Positions 1 through 5,987 of a DNA stretch of 6,350 nucleotides are shown one piece after another (within the stretch, counting starts at the first letter, position 1; each line of letters starts with the position of its first letter). The notes under the pieces were generated by a model that saw nothing but the letters and a program-made list of their open reading frames with translations, was not told the DNA's origin and searched no databases. Made by a program: the position numbers and the translations under genes. The stretch covers positions 1-6,350 of the forward strand of contig JAZNJA010000202.1 of assembly GCA_045577755.1 (NCBI GenBank), in the 5' to 3' direction. The DNA comes from CAMEON01 sp045577755. GTDB lineage: Bacteria; Bacillota; Clostridia; Oscillospirales; CAG-272.

Positions 1-141
1 ATTCTTGGCATACAGATCCTTGGTGCCGTCGCCGTTATCGGAACCCCACATAATGACGACCTTGGAGTACTTGGACAGGTCGATCTCACCCAGAGCGATG
101 GAGCCCTGATGCAGGAGAGCGGCAGAGTCCACGCCGCCTGC
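1..141. repeat. Terminal direct repeat, left copy (identical to 6210-6350)
   Basis: Base-by-base reading shows bases 1-141 identical to the last 141 bases of the window. Within gene A they encode AGGVDSAALL through DLYAKN of the C-terminal module. The same stretch in gene B is not identical (several silent differences), so this is more than family similarity. It suggests the two ends are one locus. Confidence 0.95.
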
Positions 142-2748
142 GGCGACCATGGGCGAGTTAGGATGGCCCTCCTTGCCCACCAGAGTGGTGCAGTGACCCG
201 AGATCACCCACTGATCCTGGGGGATCACCAGGGTCTCAACCTCGGGAACCACAGGCTCCTCGGGCTCATCCTCGGCTACGGCATAAGCGTAGACCTCGTA
301 GATGGAGAACCAGTAGTGGGTAGCGCCGTCATCGGCCAGTCGGGTGAACTTGATGAAGCGGGCGGCCACGTTGTCCAGCTCCAGGACCTTGGTCATGGCG
401 GCGTGAGACTCGCTCTCGTGGATGACCTTGTAATCAACACCGTCCTCGGAGACGGCGATCTGATACTTCCACAGAGCGTTCTCGAAGGAAACGGTCAGAC
501 CCGTCAGGGTGTAGACCTTCTCCAGATCCACGATCAGGTTGGCCTCCCCGTTGGGCAGGGCGCCGTAGCGGGTGTTGGTGTCACCGTCGGTGGCGTTGGC
601 GGGGATGTTGGCATCATTCTCCACGTTATCGGAGGAGACGGGCTTACCCTCGGCCACGTTCTCACGGACCACGGGCACGTAGAAGTCGGTGGGGATCTCA
701 ACGGAGGTGTAGGGGTTGAGGGCGACGCGGTCAAAGTCGAAGGTACCGGTTCTGGTAGCGATACCCAGATCCGAGCCCTCGATGGTGGCGGCCACGCAAG
801 CGTTGTTCAGCTCAAAGGTACCCTCGGCGGTGGTGATGACAGCCTTCTCGGCCAGAGCGTCGGCGGGGGTTGCGCCGTGGTCGGTGGAGATGCCGTAATC
901 CTTGACGCCGGAAATGACGATGGTGGCGGCCAGCTTGTCACCGGCGAAGATGGAGACGGTGGAGCCGTCGTCGGTCACGGTGATATCCGAGGAATCAACC
1001 AGGGCGTAATAGATGTTGGGAACGTACTGGCCGTCCTCATAGGTCTTGACGTTGATGCGGAGGGCATAGCCGGTGCCGCGGGGCACGTAGTTGACGTAGA
1101 TGCCCGCGCCGCCCATGCTGACGCCGCCTGCGTCGTGGCCGTCCTGACCGAAGAAGTGATTCTCAATGGAAGCGATGCGGACACCGCGGACGAACAGACC
1201 CGCAAAGCCCTCGGAGCCTGCGGTGGAGACCACGTTGACGTTGAAGGCGTACTGACCGGTGGGCTGGGTGTGCAGAGAGGAGAAATGGGTCACGTTGTAG
1301 AAGGCCTTACCGCCGTTGTACTTGGCGTACATGGGAACGCCTGCGCCCCAGTGGATCTGATCGAACAGATCGGCGATATCGGCGTACTTGAGCTCCACGT
1401 CATCCTGAGACTCGGCGAAGTTGGAGCCTGCGTTGGAGGTGAAGTTGTGGTCATCCTGCTTGGGAGCGGCGGGGAGGGAGACGGTGATGTTCTCGCGGAG
1501 GCGGACAACGGTGCCGTCAGCCAGCTTGACCACGAAGCCTGCGAAGTGATCGTCATACTTCAGATCCGCCAGCGGAACCAGGATCTCGAAGCGGGAGGCG
1601 TGCTCGCCGCCTGCGGCCTTGACACCGTCCTCGGTAGGCTTGGTGTAGTCGGTATTGAAGACGAACTCATAATTGTCCAGGAAGTAGCCGAAGCTCTCAA
1701 TAGGCTGGTTGAAGCCGACCCAACCGCGCAGGATCATGGAGTCGTGAGCCTCACCCTCGGCGAAGGTGACGGTGTTGTCCTGAGCGGTCAGCTTATCGCC
1801 CGCACCGCCGTCCTCGGGGAAGTACATCTGCCCGTTGACGTAGAAGGTATCGAAGGAGTGAGACACCTTACCGGCCGCGGAATCGTCAGCCTCGACGTAG
1901 GGCGGATAGGTCTCAAAATCGTACTTGGCAGCGGCCTCGACGGAATGGAAGAAGCCGACGTAGGCGATGTCGATGGTAGAGCCCTCGGGCAGAGGATGTC
2001 TGACCCAACGGTCGTCCGCGTCCTTATAGGGCTGGCCGTTCTCATCCAGCTTGTAGCCGGACTCCAGAGGATCGAAACGGAAGTAGGAGACGTACTTGCC
2101 GTCATAGATGCCGGCGTCAATGAGAGGCTTGGTATCGAACAGAGCCACATGCCACTCCCCGTCTACCACCAGAGGCTGACGCATCATGGAGGTGTCATCG
2201 GTGGGAGCGGTGCCGGTGGAGGACATATAGAACTGAATGTCCGCGCCGGTGGCGGTGGAGGTGCGGTAGCGGATGGCGATGAAACGAGCACCGTCAAAGC
2301 TGCCGAAGGGGAACCAGAAGGGATCGGCACCGCCGGGGATCACGTTGACGTATCCGTCTTCAAAGGAGACGGATCCGTTCTGCATATCGCGGCCGGGGCT
2401 GACCACGTTACCGACAGCCTTGGAATCAAAGAGCTGAACGGGAGCCATGGGATCCTGGGTCTCAGGCTCGGGAGTCTCGGGCTCGTCGGTGTCGGGAGCG
2501 GGAGTGTCGGGCTCGTCGGTATCGGGAGCGGGGGTGTCAGGCTCGTCAGTACCGGGAGCGGGAGTCTCGGGCTCGTCGGTGCCGGGAGCGGGGGTCTCAT
2601 CGGGCTCGGTTGCGGGAGCCTCGGTGGGGGTCTCGACAGTGGTGGAGGCGTCGGCGGTGGTATCGGTCTCATCGGGAGTACCGGTACAAGCCACGGCGGT
2701 GATCACCAGAGCGAGCATGAGAAAAGCGATTAAAAGCAGCTTCTTCAT
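1..2748 (-). CDS. Gene A: multidomain surface lipoprotein with F5/8 type C (discoidin) domain, 3' end beyond left edge
   Basis: Predicted cell-surface, lipid-anchored binding protein; 916 codons are visible without a stop. The start at 2748 is fixed by MKKLLLIAFLMLALVITAVAC: basic N-terminus, hydrophobic core and lipobox AVA-C with lipidated Cys21 (signal peptidase II type), 8 bases after an AAAGGAAG ribosome site. Next come a Thr/Pro/Glu stalk with four 10-residue repeats (51-90); a beta-rich domain (~100-295) ending in IDIAYVGFFHSVEAAAKY; a conserved domain (298-426, includes MILRGWVGF); a concanavalin/LamG-like domain (~490-685; FVRG at 519-522, MGGAG, AGDKLAAT); an F5/8 type C domain (~696-822; ENVAEGKPV, ATDGDTNTR, LIVDL, SEDGVDY, SIYEVYAY); an acidic EDEPEEPVVPEVE linker; and a C-terminal module from ~839. 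F5/8 type C domains of this kind often bind sugars such as galactose or GlcNAc; the ligand here is inferred. The N-terminal domain has an insertion absent from gene B (includes ESGYKLDENGQPYKDADD). Through the 141-bp terminal identity it would complete as gene C, giving 989 aa. Confidence 0.93.
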   Translation of the reverse strand, partial: MKKLLLIAFLMLALVITAVACTGTPDETDTTADASTTVETPTEAPATEPDETPAPGTDEPETPAPGTDEPDTPAPDTDEPDTPAPDTDEPETPEPETQDPMAPVQLFDSKAVGNVVSPGRDMQNGSVSFEDGYVNVIPGGADPFWFPFGSFDGARFIAIRYRTSTATGADIQFYMSSTGTAPTDDTSMMRQPLVVDGEWHVALFDTKPLIDAGIYDGKYVSYFRFDPLESGYKLDENGQPYKDADDRWVRHPLPEGSTIDIAYVGFFHSVEAAAKYDFETYPPYVEADDSAAGKVSHSFDTFYVNGQMYFPEDGGAGDKLTAQDNTVTFAEGEAHDSMILRGWVGFNQPIESFGYFLDNYEFVFNTDYTKPTEDGVKAAGGEHASRFEILVPLADLKYDDHFAGFVVKLADGTVVRLRENITVSLPAAPKQDDHNFTSNAGSNFAESQDDVELKYADIADLFDQIHWGAGVPMYAKYNGGKAFYNVTHFSSLHTQPTGQYAFNVNVVSTAGSEGFAGLFVRGVRIASIENHFFGQDGHDAGGVSMGGAGIYVNYVPRGTGYALRINVKTYEDGQYVPNIYYALVDSSDITVTDDGSTVSIFAGDKLAATIVISGVKDYGISTDHGATPADALAEKAVITTAEGTFELNNACVAATIEGSDLGIATRTGTFDFDRVALNPYTSVEIPTDFYVPVVRENVAEGKPVSSDNVENDANIPANATDGDTNTRYGALPNGEANLIVDLEKVYTLTGLTVSFENALWKYQIAVSEDGVDYKVIHESESHAAMTKVLELDNVAARFIKFTRLADDGATHYWFSIYEVYAYAVAEDEPEEPVVPEVETLVIPQDQWVISGHCTTLVGKEGHPNSPMVAAGGVDSAALLHQGSIALGEIDLSKYSKVVIMWGSDNGDGTKDLYAKN
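2479..2598 (-). repeat. 30-bp coding minisatellite in gene A stalk, 4 units
   Basis: Four in-frame 30-bp units encode [ED]TPAP[GD]TDEP at residues 51-90, followed by a degenerate fifth (ETPEPETQDP). The repeat forms the extended Pro/Thr/acidic stalk that would hold the binding domains away from the membrane. Sites of this kind can change copy number by slippage; gene B has fewer clean units. Confidence 0.9.
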
Positions 2749-2756
2749 GAGGGGAA

Positions 2757-2767
2757 CTTCCTTTCTT
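2757..2767 (-). promoter_or_regulatory. Ribosome binding site of gene A
   Basis: Minus-strand AAGAAAGGAAG lies 8 bases before the ATG at 2748. The 14 bases AAAGGAAGTTCCCC are shared exactly with gene B's leader, which fixes the start codon of both genes. Confidence 0.8.
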
Positions 2768-2803
2768 GTATTTTTGAATCTTTCGACTCAAATAGCAAGT
2801 TGT

Positions 2804-2832
2804 ATTATACAATACTTTTGAAAAAAAAGCAA
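2804..2832 (-). promoter_or_regulatory. Sigma-A-type promoter of gene A
   Basis: On the minus strand there is a perfect TATAAT -10 (2804-2809) preceded, after exactly 17 bases, by TTGCTT as -35 (2827-2832). The -35 matches TTGACA only in its first three bases. A T-rich run fills the upstream half of the spacer. The predicted start near 2797 gives a leader of roughly 49 nt. It lies between gene B's terminator and gene A, so A has its own transcript. Gene B has the same TTGCTT-17-TATAAT arrangement, which supports both calls. Confidence 0.75.
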
Positions 2833-2862
2833 GGGCTTTTTAAAAAAACTGGCAATATGACC

Positions 2863-2898
2863 AAAAAAAGTTCCCGCCTCCTCAAGGGAGGCGGGAAC
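2863..2898 (-). terminator. Intrinsic terminator of gene B
   Basis: A 12-bp perfect stem (outer arms GTTCCCGCCTC 2870-2880 and GAGGCGGGAAC 2888-2898, extended by C2881-G2887) closes a 5-base loop. On the minus strand it is followed at once by seven T (2863-2869). It begins 18 bases after the TAA stop. The plus strand has A rather than T after the stem, so it acts only on the minus strand. It separates gene B from gene A's promoter. Confidence 0.93.
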
Positions 2899-2916
2899 AA
2901 AAAGTGCCAATCGGAT

Positions 2917-3415
2917 TTATGCGACAAACTCGATGGAGTAGACCAGAGCGAAGCCGCCTGCCAGGGAGTCGTGGGTCAGGAACACGGGACCGTTGTAGTC
3001 GATACCGGTCAGGTCGATCTCGAAGGCCTGAACAGCCCAGCCGTGGAGCTCGTAGGTAGCGGCGGCAATAATGGTGTCCTCAGCGGGGGACATGACCATG
3101 TTCTTGTCGGCGTTGACCAGAGCGAAACGGTTATGCTCATTCTTGGCGTACAGATCCTTGGTACCGTCGCCGTTATCGGAACCCCACATGATGACCACCT
3201 TGGAGTACTTGGACAGGTCGATCTCGCCCAGAGCGATGGAGCCCTGGTGCAGGAGAGCGGCAGAGTCCACGCCGCCTGCAGCGACCATGGGAGAGTTGGG
3301 ATGGCCCTCCTTGCCCACCAGAGTGGTGCAGTGACCCGAGATCACCCACTGATCCTGGGGGATCACCAGGGTCTCAACCTCGGGAACCACAGGCTCCTCG
3401 GGCTCATCCTCGGCT
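2917..3415 (-). repeat. Conserved 3' gene module in gene B, repeated in genes A (1-277) and C (5988-6350)
   Basis: The last ~500 bp of gene B (acidic linker plus C-terminal module) recur at near identity. Bases 3299-3415 match 161-277 of gene A without a difference over 117 bp, and 2917-3279 match gene C with about 15 silent changes. Similarity drops sharply just past 3415 / 277, where the discoidin domains begin and differ. This is a long homology tract available for recombination or gene conversion between copies. Confidence 0.85.
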
Positions 3416-5778
3416 GCCTTGGTGTAGGCGTAGACCTCCCAGATGGAGAACCAGTGAGGAGTAGCGGCATCGGCGGAATCGTCCAGACGGGAGAACTTGA
3501 TGTAACGGGCAGAAGCCTCACCCTTGATGGAGACCACCTTGGCGCCATGTCTGACGTTCTCGGCGATCACGACGTAGTCAACGCCGTCCTGGGACAGGGA
3601 GATGGTGTACTCCCAGCCTGCGTTCTCAAAGTAAACGTCCAGACCGATCAGGTCATAGACCTCACCCAGGTCCACGATCAGGTTGGCCGCGCCATTGGGG
3701 GTCGCACCCCAGCGGGTGGTCTCGTCACCGTCGGTAGCGTTGGAGGGGATGTTGGCGTCGTTCTCAACCGAGTCAGCGTCGACGGGCTTGCCCAGAGCCA
3801 CGTTCTCCTTGGGAACGGGCACGTAGAACTCGGCGGGGATGGTCACGGAGGACAGGCCCTGAACCTTGACGGAGTCGAACTTGATGGCGCCGCCGCGGAC
3901 AGCGATACCGATCTGGGCGTTGTCGGAGGTGACGATCAGGGTGTTGTCAATGGTCTCGGTGGTGCCGTCGGCCAGAGTCACGTCAGCGGAGGCGGCGAAG
4001 GTCATGCCCTCGGCCAGGTCGCAGAGCTTCTCGTAGGTGGTCTCGCCGTACAGCTTGACGGTAGCCAGCAGCTTGTCACCGTCCAGGAAGTACAGGACGT
4101 TGCCGGCGTCGGCAATGGTCACAGCGGTACCCTCCATGGGGGTGGCGAAGGTCTTGAGACCCACGTGAGTGGTGGTAGCGTCGTCGTAACACTTGATATA
4201 GATGTTCAGCTTGCTGCCGATCACAGCCGCGTAGACACCGGCGCCGCCCATGTGGCCGTTACCGTCGGTCTCATAGTAGTTGTTGATGGGGAACAGGCCT
4301 GCGCCGTCGGGAGAGGGCAGATCCACGGAGTGGACCACGTGGGTACCGCGGACGAACATCATAGAGGTTGTGACGGCCTCGGTCATGTTGACGGTGTAGG
4401 CATACATACCGCTGACACCGGTGAACATCTCGTTGATGCCGCCGTACTGGTATGCGCCGCCGGAGACCACGTGAGGATCAGCGGCACCGTAGGTGACGGT
4501 GAAGAAGTTGGACAGATCGGAGGCCTGGAGATCGGTGCCGTCCTCGTTGGAGGCGACGTTGGATACGAAGGTATCGGCGATATCATCGGGCAGATCCACG
4601 GTGATGTCGGCGCGCAGCCGGGCAATGGTACCGTCAGCCAGCTTGGCGACGAAGCCTGCGAAGTGGTCGTTGGAGACCAGCTGGGCCAGAGGAACCAGGA
4701 TCTCGAAGCGGGAGGCGTGCTCACCGCCTGCAGCCTTGACACCGTCCTCGGTGGGCTTGGTGTAGTCGGGGTTGAAGACCATCTTGTAGTTGTCCAGATA
4801 GTAGCCGAAGCTCTCGATGGGCTGACCGAAGCCGATCCAACCGCGCAGGATCATGGAATCATGAGCCTCGCCGACAGCGAAGGTGATGGTGTTATCCTGA
4901 GCGGTCAGCTTGTCGCCTGCACCGCCGTCCTCGGGGAAGTACATCTGGTTGTTGACGTAGAAGGTGTCGAAGGAGGCGTTGGTCTGGCCTGCCTCTGCGG
5001 CCTCTACGTAAGGAGGATTGAGCTTGAAGTCATAGGCCATGGCAGCCTCAGCAGACTTGAAGAAGGCCATGTACTGGATATCGAGGGTCTTGTCGGCCAT
5101 ATGGTCGGTGAAGATATCCAGACGCAGGTAGTTGACCACACCGTCGGTGATGGAGGTCACGCCGCAGTTGGCCAGGTCGATGACCAGAAGGTTCCATGCG
5201 CCGTCCTCGTTCCAGTCGACGCTGAAGAAATCACCCTGACCGTTGGGGCCGCCGCCGGAGCCGATGAAGATCTCACCGGGCAGAGGGCAATTGGTGCGGT
5301 AGGCGATAGACAGGTAACCGGCCTCAACACCGGCACCGCTGAGGATCTGGAAGTAGGGATCACCGCCGGTAGAGGCCAGAGGCACGAAGGTGCGGTTGCC
5401 CTCTGTGGTGGCTTCGCCTGCGGAGACCTTGTTACCGCCGGTAGCGGAGGAGATGAGCTGATCGGGCTCAATCACCAGAACGGGCTCCATGGGATCCGCG
5501 GTGGGAGCCTCTGTGGGGGGCTCGGTGTCGGGAGCGGGAGTCTCGGGCTCGTCGGTATCGGGAGCAGGAGTCTCGGGCTCGTCAGTACCGGGAGCGGGAG
5601 TCTCGGGCTCGCCGGTGCGGGGAGCGGGGGTGTCAGGCTCGTCGGTGGGAGCCTCGGTGGGGGTCTCGACGGTGGTATCGCCGACGGTGGTGTCATCGGT
5701 GGTATCGCCACCGGTGCACGCTACGACGGTGAAGACCAGAGCGAGCATGAGAATTGCGATGAGTAGCAGCTTCTTCAT
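2917..5778 (-). CDS. Gene B: complete multidomain surface lipoprotein with F5/8 type C (discoidin) domain, 953 aa
   Basis: Complete paralogue of gene A and a predicted lipid-anchored extracellular binding protein. Signal peptide MKKLLLIAILMLALVFTVVAC has lipobox VVA-C and Cys21. The Thr/Pro/Glu stalk (22-95) carries three full 10-residue repeats at 51-80 (PAPRTGEPET, PAPGTDEPET, PAPDTDEPET) and a broken fourth. Domains: beta-rich N-terminal (~98-265, ends LDIQYMAFFKSAEAAMAY); conserved domain (269-397; MILRGWIGF, KPTEDGVKAAGGEHASRFEI, KLADGT); concanavalin/LamG-like (~450-645; FVRG 475-478, MGGAGVY, DGDKLLAT, GIAVRGG); F5/8 type C (658-785; ENVALGKPV, ATDGDETTRWGA, LIVDLGEVY, SQDGVDY, ARYIKFSRL, SIWEVYAY), with the TRW and IWEV positions usual for the family; acidic linker EDEPEEPVVPEVE (790-802); C-terminal module (803-953). 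No catalytic motif was recognised. An in-frame ATG at 5919 is rejected: the lipoprotein signal and ribosome site define 5778, and the promoter lies inside the longer reading. The C-terminal 120 residues are identical to gene C. Ligand unknown; glycan binding is inferred from the F5/8 domain. Confidence 0.95.
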   Translation of the reverse strand: MKKLLLIAILMLALVFTVVACTGGDTTDDTTVGDTTVETPTEAPTDEPDTPAPRTGEPETPAPGTDEPETPAPDTDEPETPAPDTEPPTEAPTADPMEPVLVIEPDQLISSATGGNKVSAGEATTEGNRTFVPLASTGGDPYFQILSGAGVEAGYLSIAYRTNCPLPGEIFIGSGGGPNGQGDFFSVDWNEDGAWNLLVIDLANCGVTSITDGVVNYLRLDIFTDHMADKTLDIQYMAFFKSAEAAMAYDFKLNPPYVEAAEAGQTNASFDTFYVNNQMYFPEDGGAGDKLTAQDNTITFAVGEAHDSMILRGWIGFGQPIESFGYYLDNYKMVFNPDYTKPTEDGVKAAGGEHASRFEILVPLAQLVSNDHFAGFVAKLADGTIARLRADITVDLPDDIADTFVSNVASNEDGTDLQASDLSNFFTVTYGAADPHVVSGGAYQYGGINEMFTGVSGMYAYTVNMTEAVTTSMMFVRGTHVVHSVDLPSPDGAGLFPINNYYETDGNGHMGGAGVYAAVIGSKLNIYIKCYDDATTTHVGLKTFATPMEGTAVTIADAGNVLYFLDGDKLLATVKLYGETTYEKLCDLAEGMTFAASADVTLADGTTETIDNTLIVTSDNAQIGIAVRGGAIKFDSVKVQGLSSVTIPAEFYVPVPKENVALGKPVDADSVENDANIPSNATDGDETTRWGATPNGAANLIVDLGEVYDLIGLDVYFENAGWEYTISLSQDGVDYVVIAENVRHGAKVVSIKGEASARYIKFSRLDDSADAATPHWFSIWEVYAYTKAAEDEPEEPVVPEVETLVIPQDQWVISGHCTTLVGKEGHPNSPMVAAGGVDSAALLHQGSIALGEIDLSKYSKVVIMWGSDNGDGTKDLYAKNEHNRFALVNADKNMVMSPAEDTIIAAATYELHGWAVQAFEIDLTGIDYNGPVFLTHDSLAGGFALVYSIEFVA
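5539..5628 (-). repeat. 30-bp coding minisatellite in gene B stalk, 3 units
   Basis: Three in-frame 30-bp units encode PAP[RGD]T[GD]EPET at residues 51-80. A truncated fourth (PAPDTEPPTEAP) follows. The period and consensus match gene A, but the unit count and variants differ (PAPRTGEPET occurs only here). Confidence 0.88.
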
Positions 5779-5785
5779 GGGGGAA

Positions 5786-5796
5786 CTTCCTTTCCT
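5786..5796 (-). promoter_or_regulatory. Ribosome binding site of gene B
   Basis: Minus-strand AGGAAAGGAAG lies 7 bases before the ATG at 5778. It decides for this start over the in-frame ATG at 5919, which has no comparable site and lies upstream of the promoter. Confidence 0.8.
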
Positions 5797-5829
5797 AAGA
5801 ATTTGGGCTTGCACCCTTGGGTATCCTAT

Positions 5830-5858
5830 ATTATATAACATTTCTTCCAAAAAAGCAA
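5830..5858 (-). promoter_or_regulatory. Sigma-A-type promoter of gene B
   Basis: On the minus strand TTGCTT (5853-5858), a 17-base spacer and TATAAT (5830-5835) repeat the hexamers and spacing of gene A's promoter, although the spacer sequence differs. The bases upstream of the -35 (about 5859-5885) are very A/T-rich, like an UP element. The predicted start near 5823 gives a leader of about 45 nt. Confidence 0.75.
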
Positions 5859-5931
5859 TAGAAAAAGAAAAATATTTAGAGAAAATCCAAGAAATGTTAC
5901 AATATTTCCTGTTTTTCATGCGGTTTTGTTC

Positions 5932-5966
5932 AAAAAACCCGCCCCCGGTAAAAGGAGGCGGGCGGG
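5932..5966 (-). terminator. Intrinsic terminator of gene C (or of gene A, if the sequence is circular)
   Basis: A GC-rich hairpin on the minus strand is followed by six T (5932-5937). The left arm CCCGCCCCC (5938-5946) can pair with GGAGGCGGG (5954-5962, one mismatch) or in a shifted register with bases up to 5966. It lies about 20 bases after the stop at 5988 and before gene B's promoter, so B is not read through from C. Confidence 0.88.
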
Positions 5967-5987
5967 ATTATTGCGGGAAAGCGGTCA

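Noticed and set aside
2479..2598. Regular 30-bp repeats considered as a CRISPR array
   Set aside because: The units are back to back without spacers and in frame, encoding a Pro/Thr/Glu stalk.
109..2733. 874-codon plus-strand open frame opposite gene A
   Set aside because: It is codon-aligned antisense to gene A, Gly/Val/Asp-rich with no recognisable domain, and is explained by the absence of TTA/CTA/TCA codons in gene A.
2870..2898. Bidirectional terminator
   Set aside because: On the plus strand the stem is followed by A rather than T residues, and no plus-strand gene is present.
2800..5766. 988-codon plus-strand open frame opposite gene B
   Set aside because: Same cause as the frame opposite gene A. 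It also runs through gene B's terminator and into gene A's promoter, and has no ribosome site or domain.
5891..5908. AT-rich imperfect 18-bp palindrome GAAATGTTACAATATTTC upstream of gene B's promoter, as an operator
   Set aside because: It has one mismatched pair, lies more than 30 bp upstream of the -35 in A/T-rich DNA, and has no counterpart upstream of gene A.
5779..5919. N-terminal extension of gene B by 47 codons from an ATG at 5919
   Set aside because: The lipoprotein signal peptide starts at 5778 behind a good ribosome site, and the TATAAT promoter lies inside the extension.
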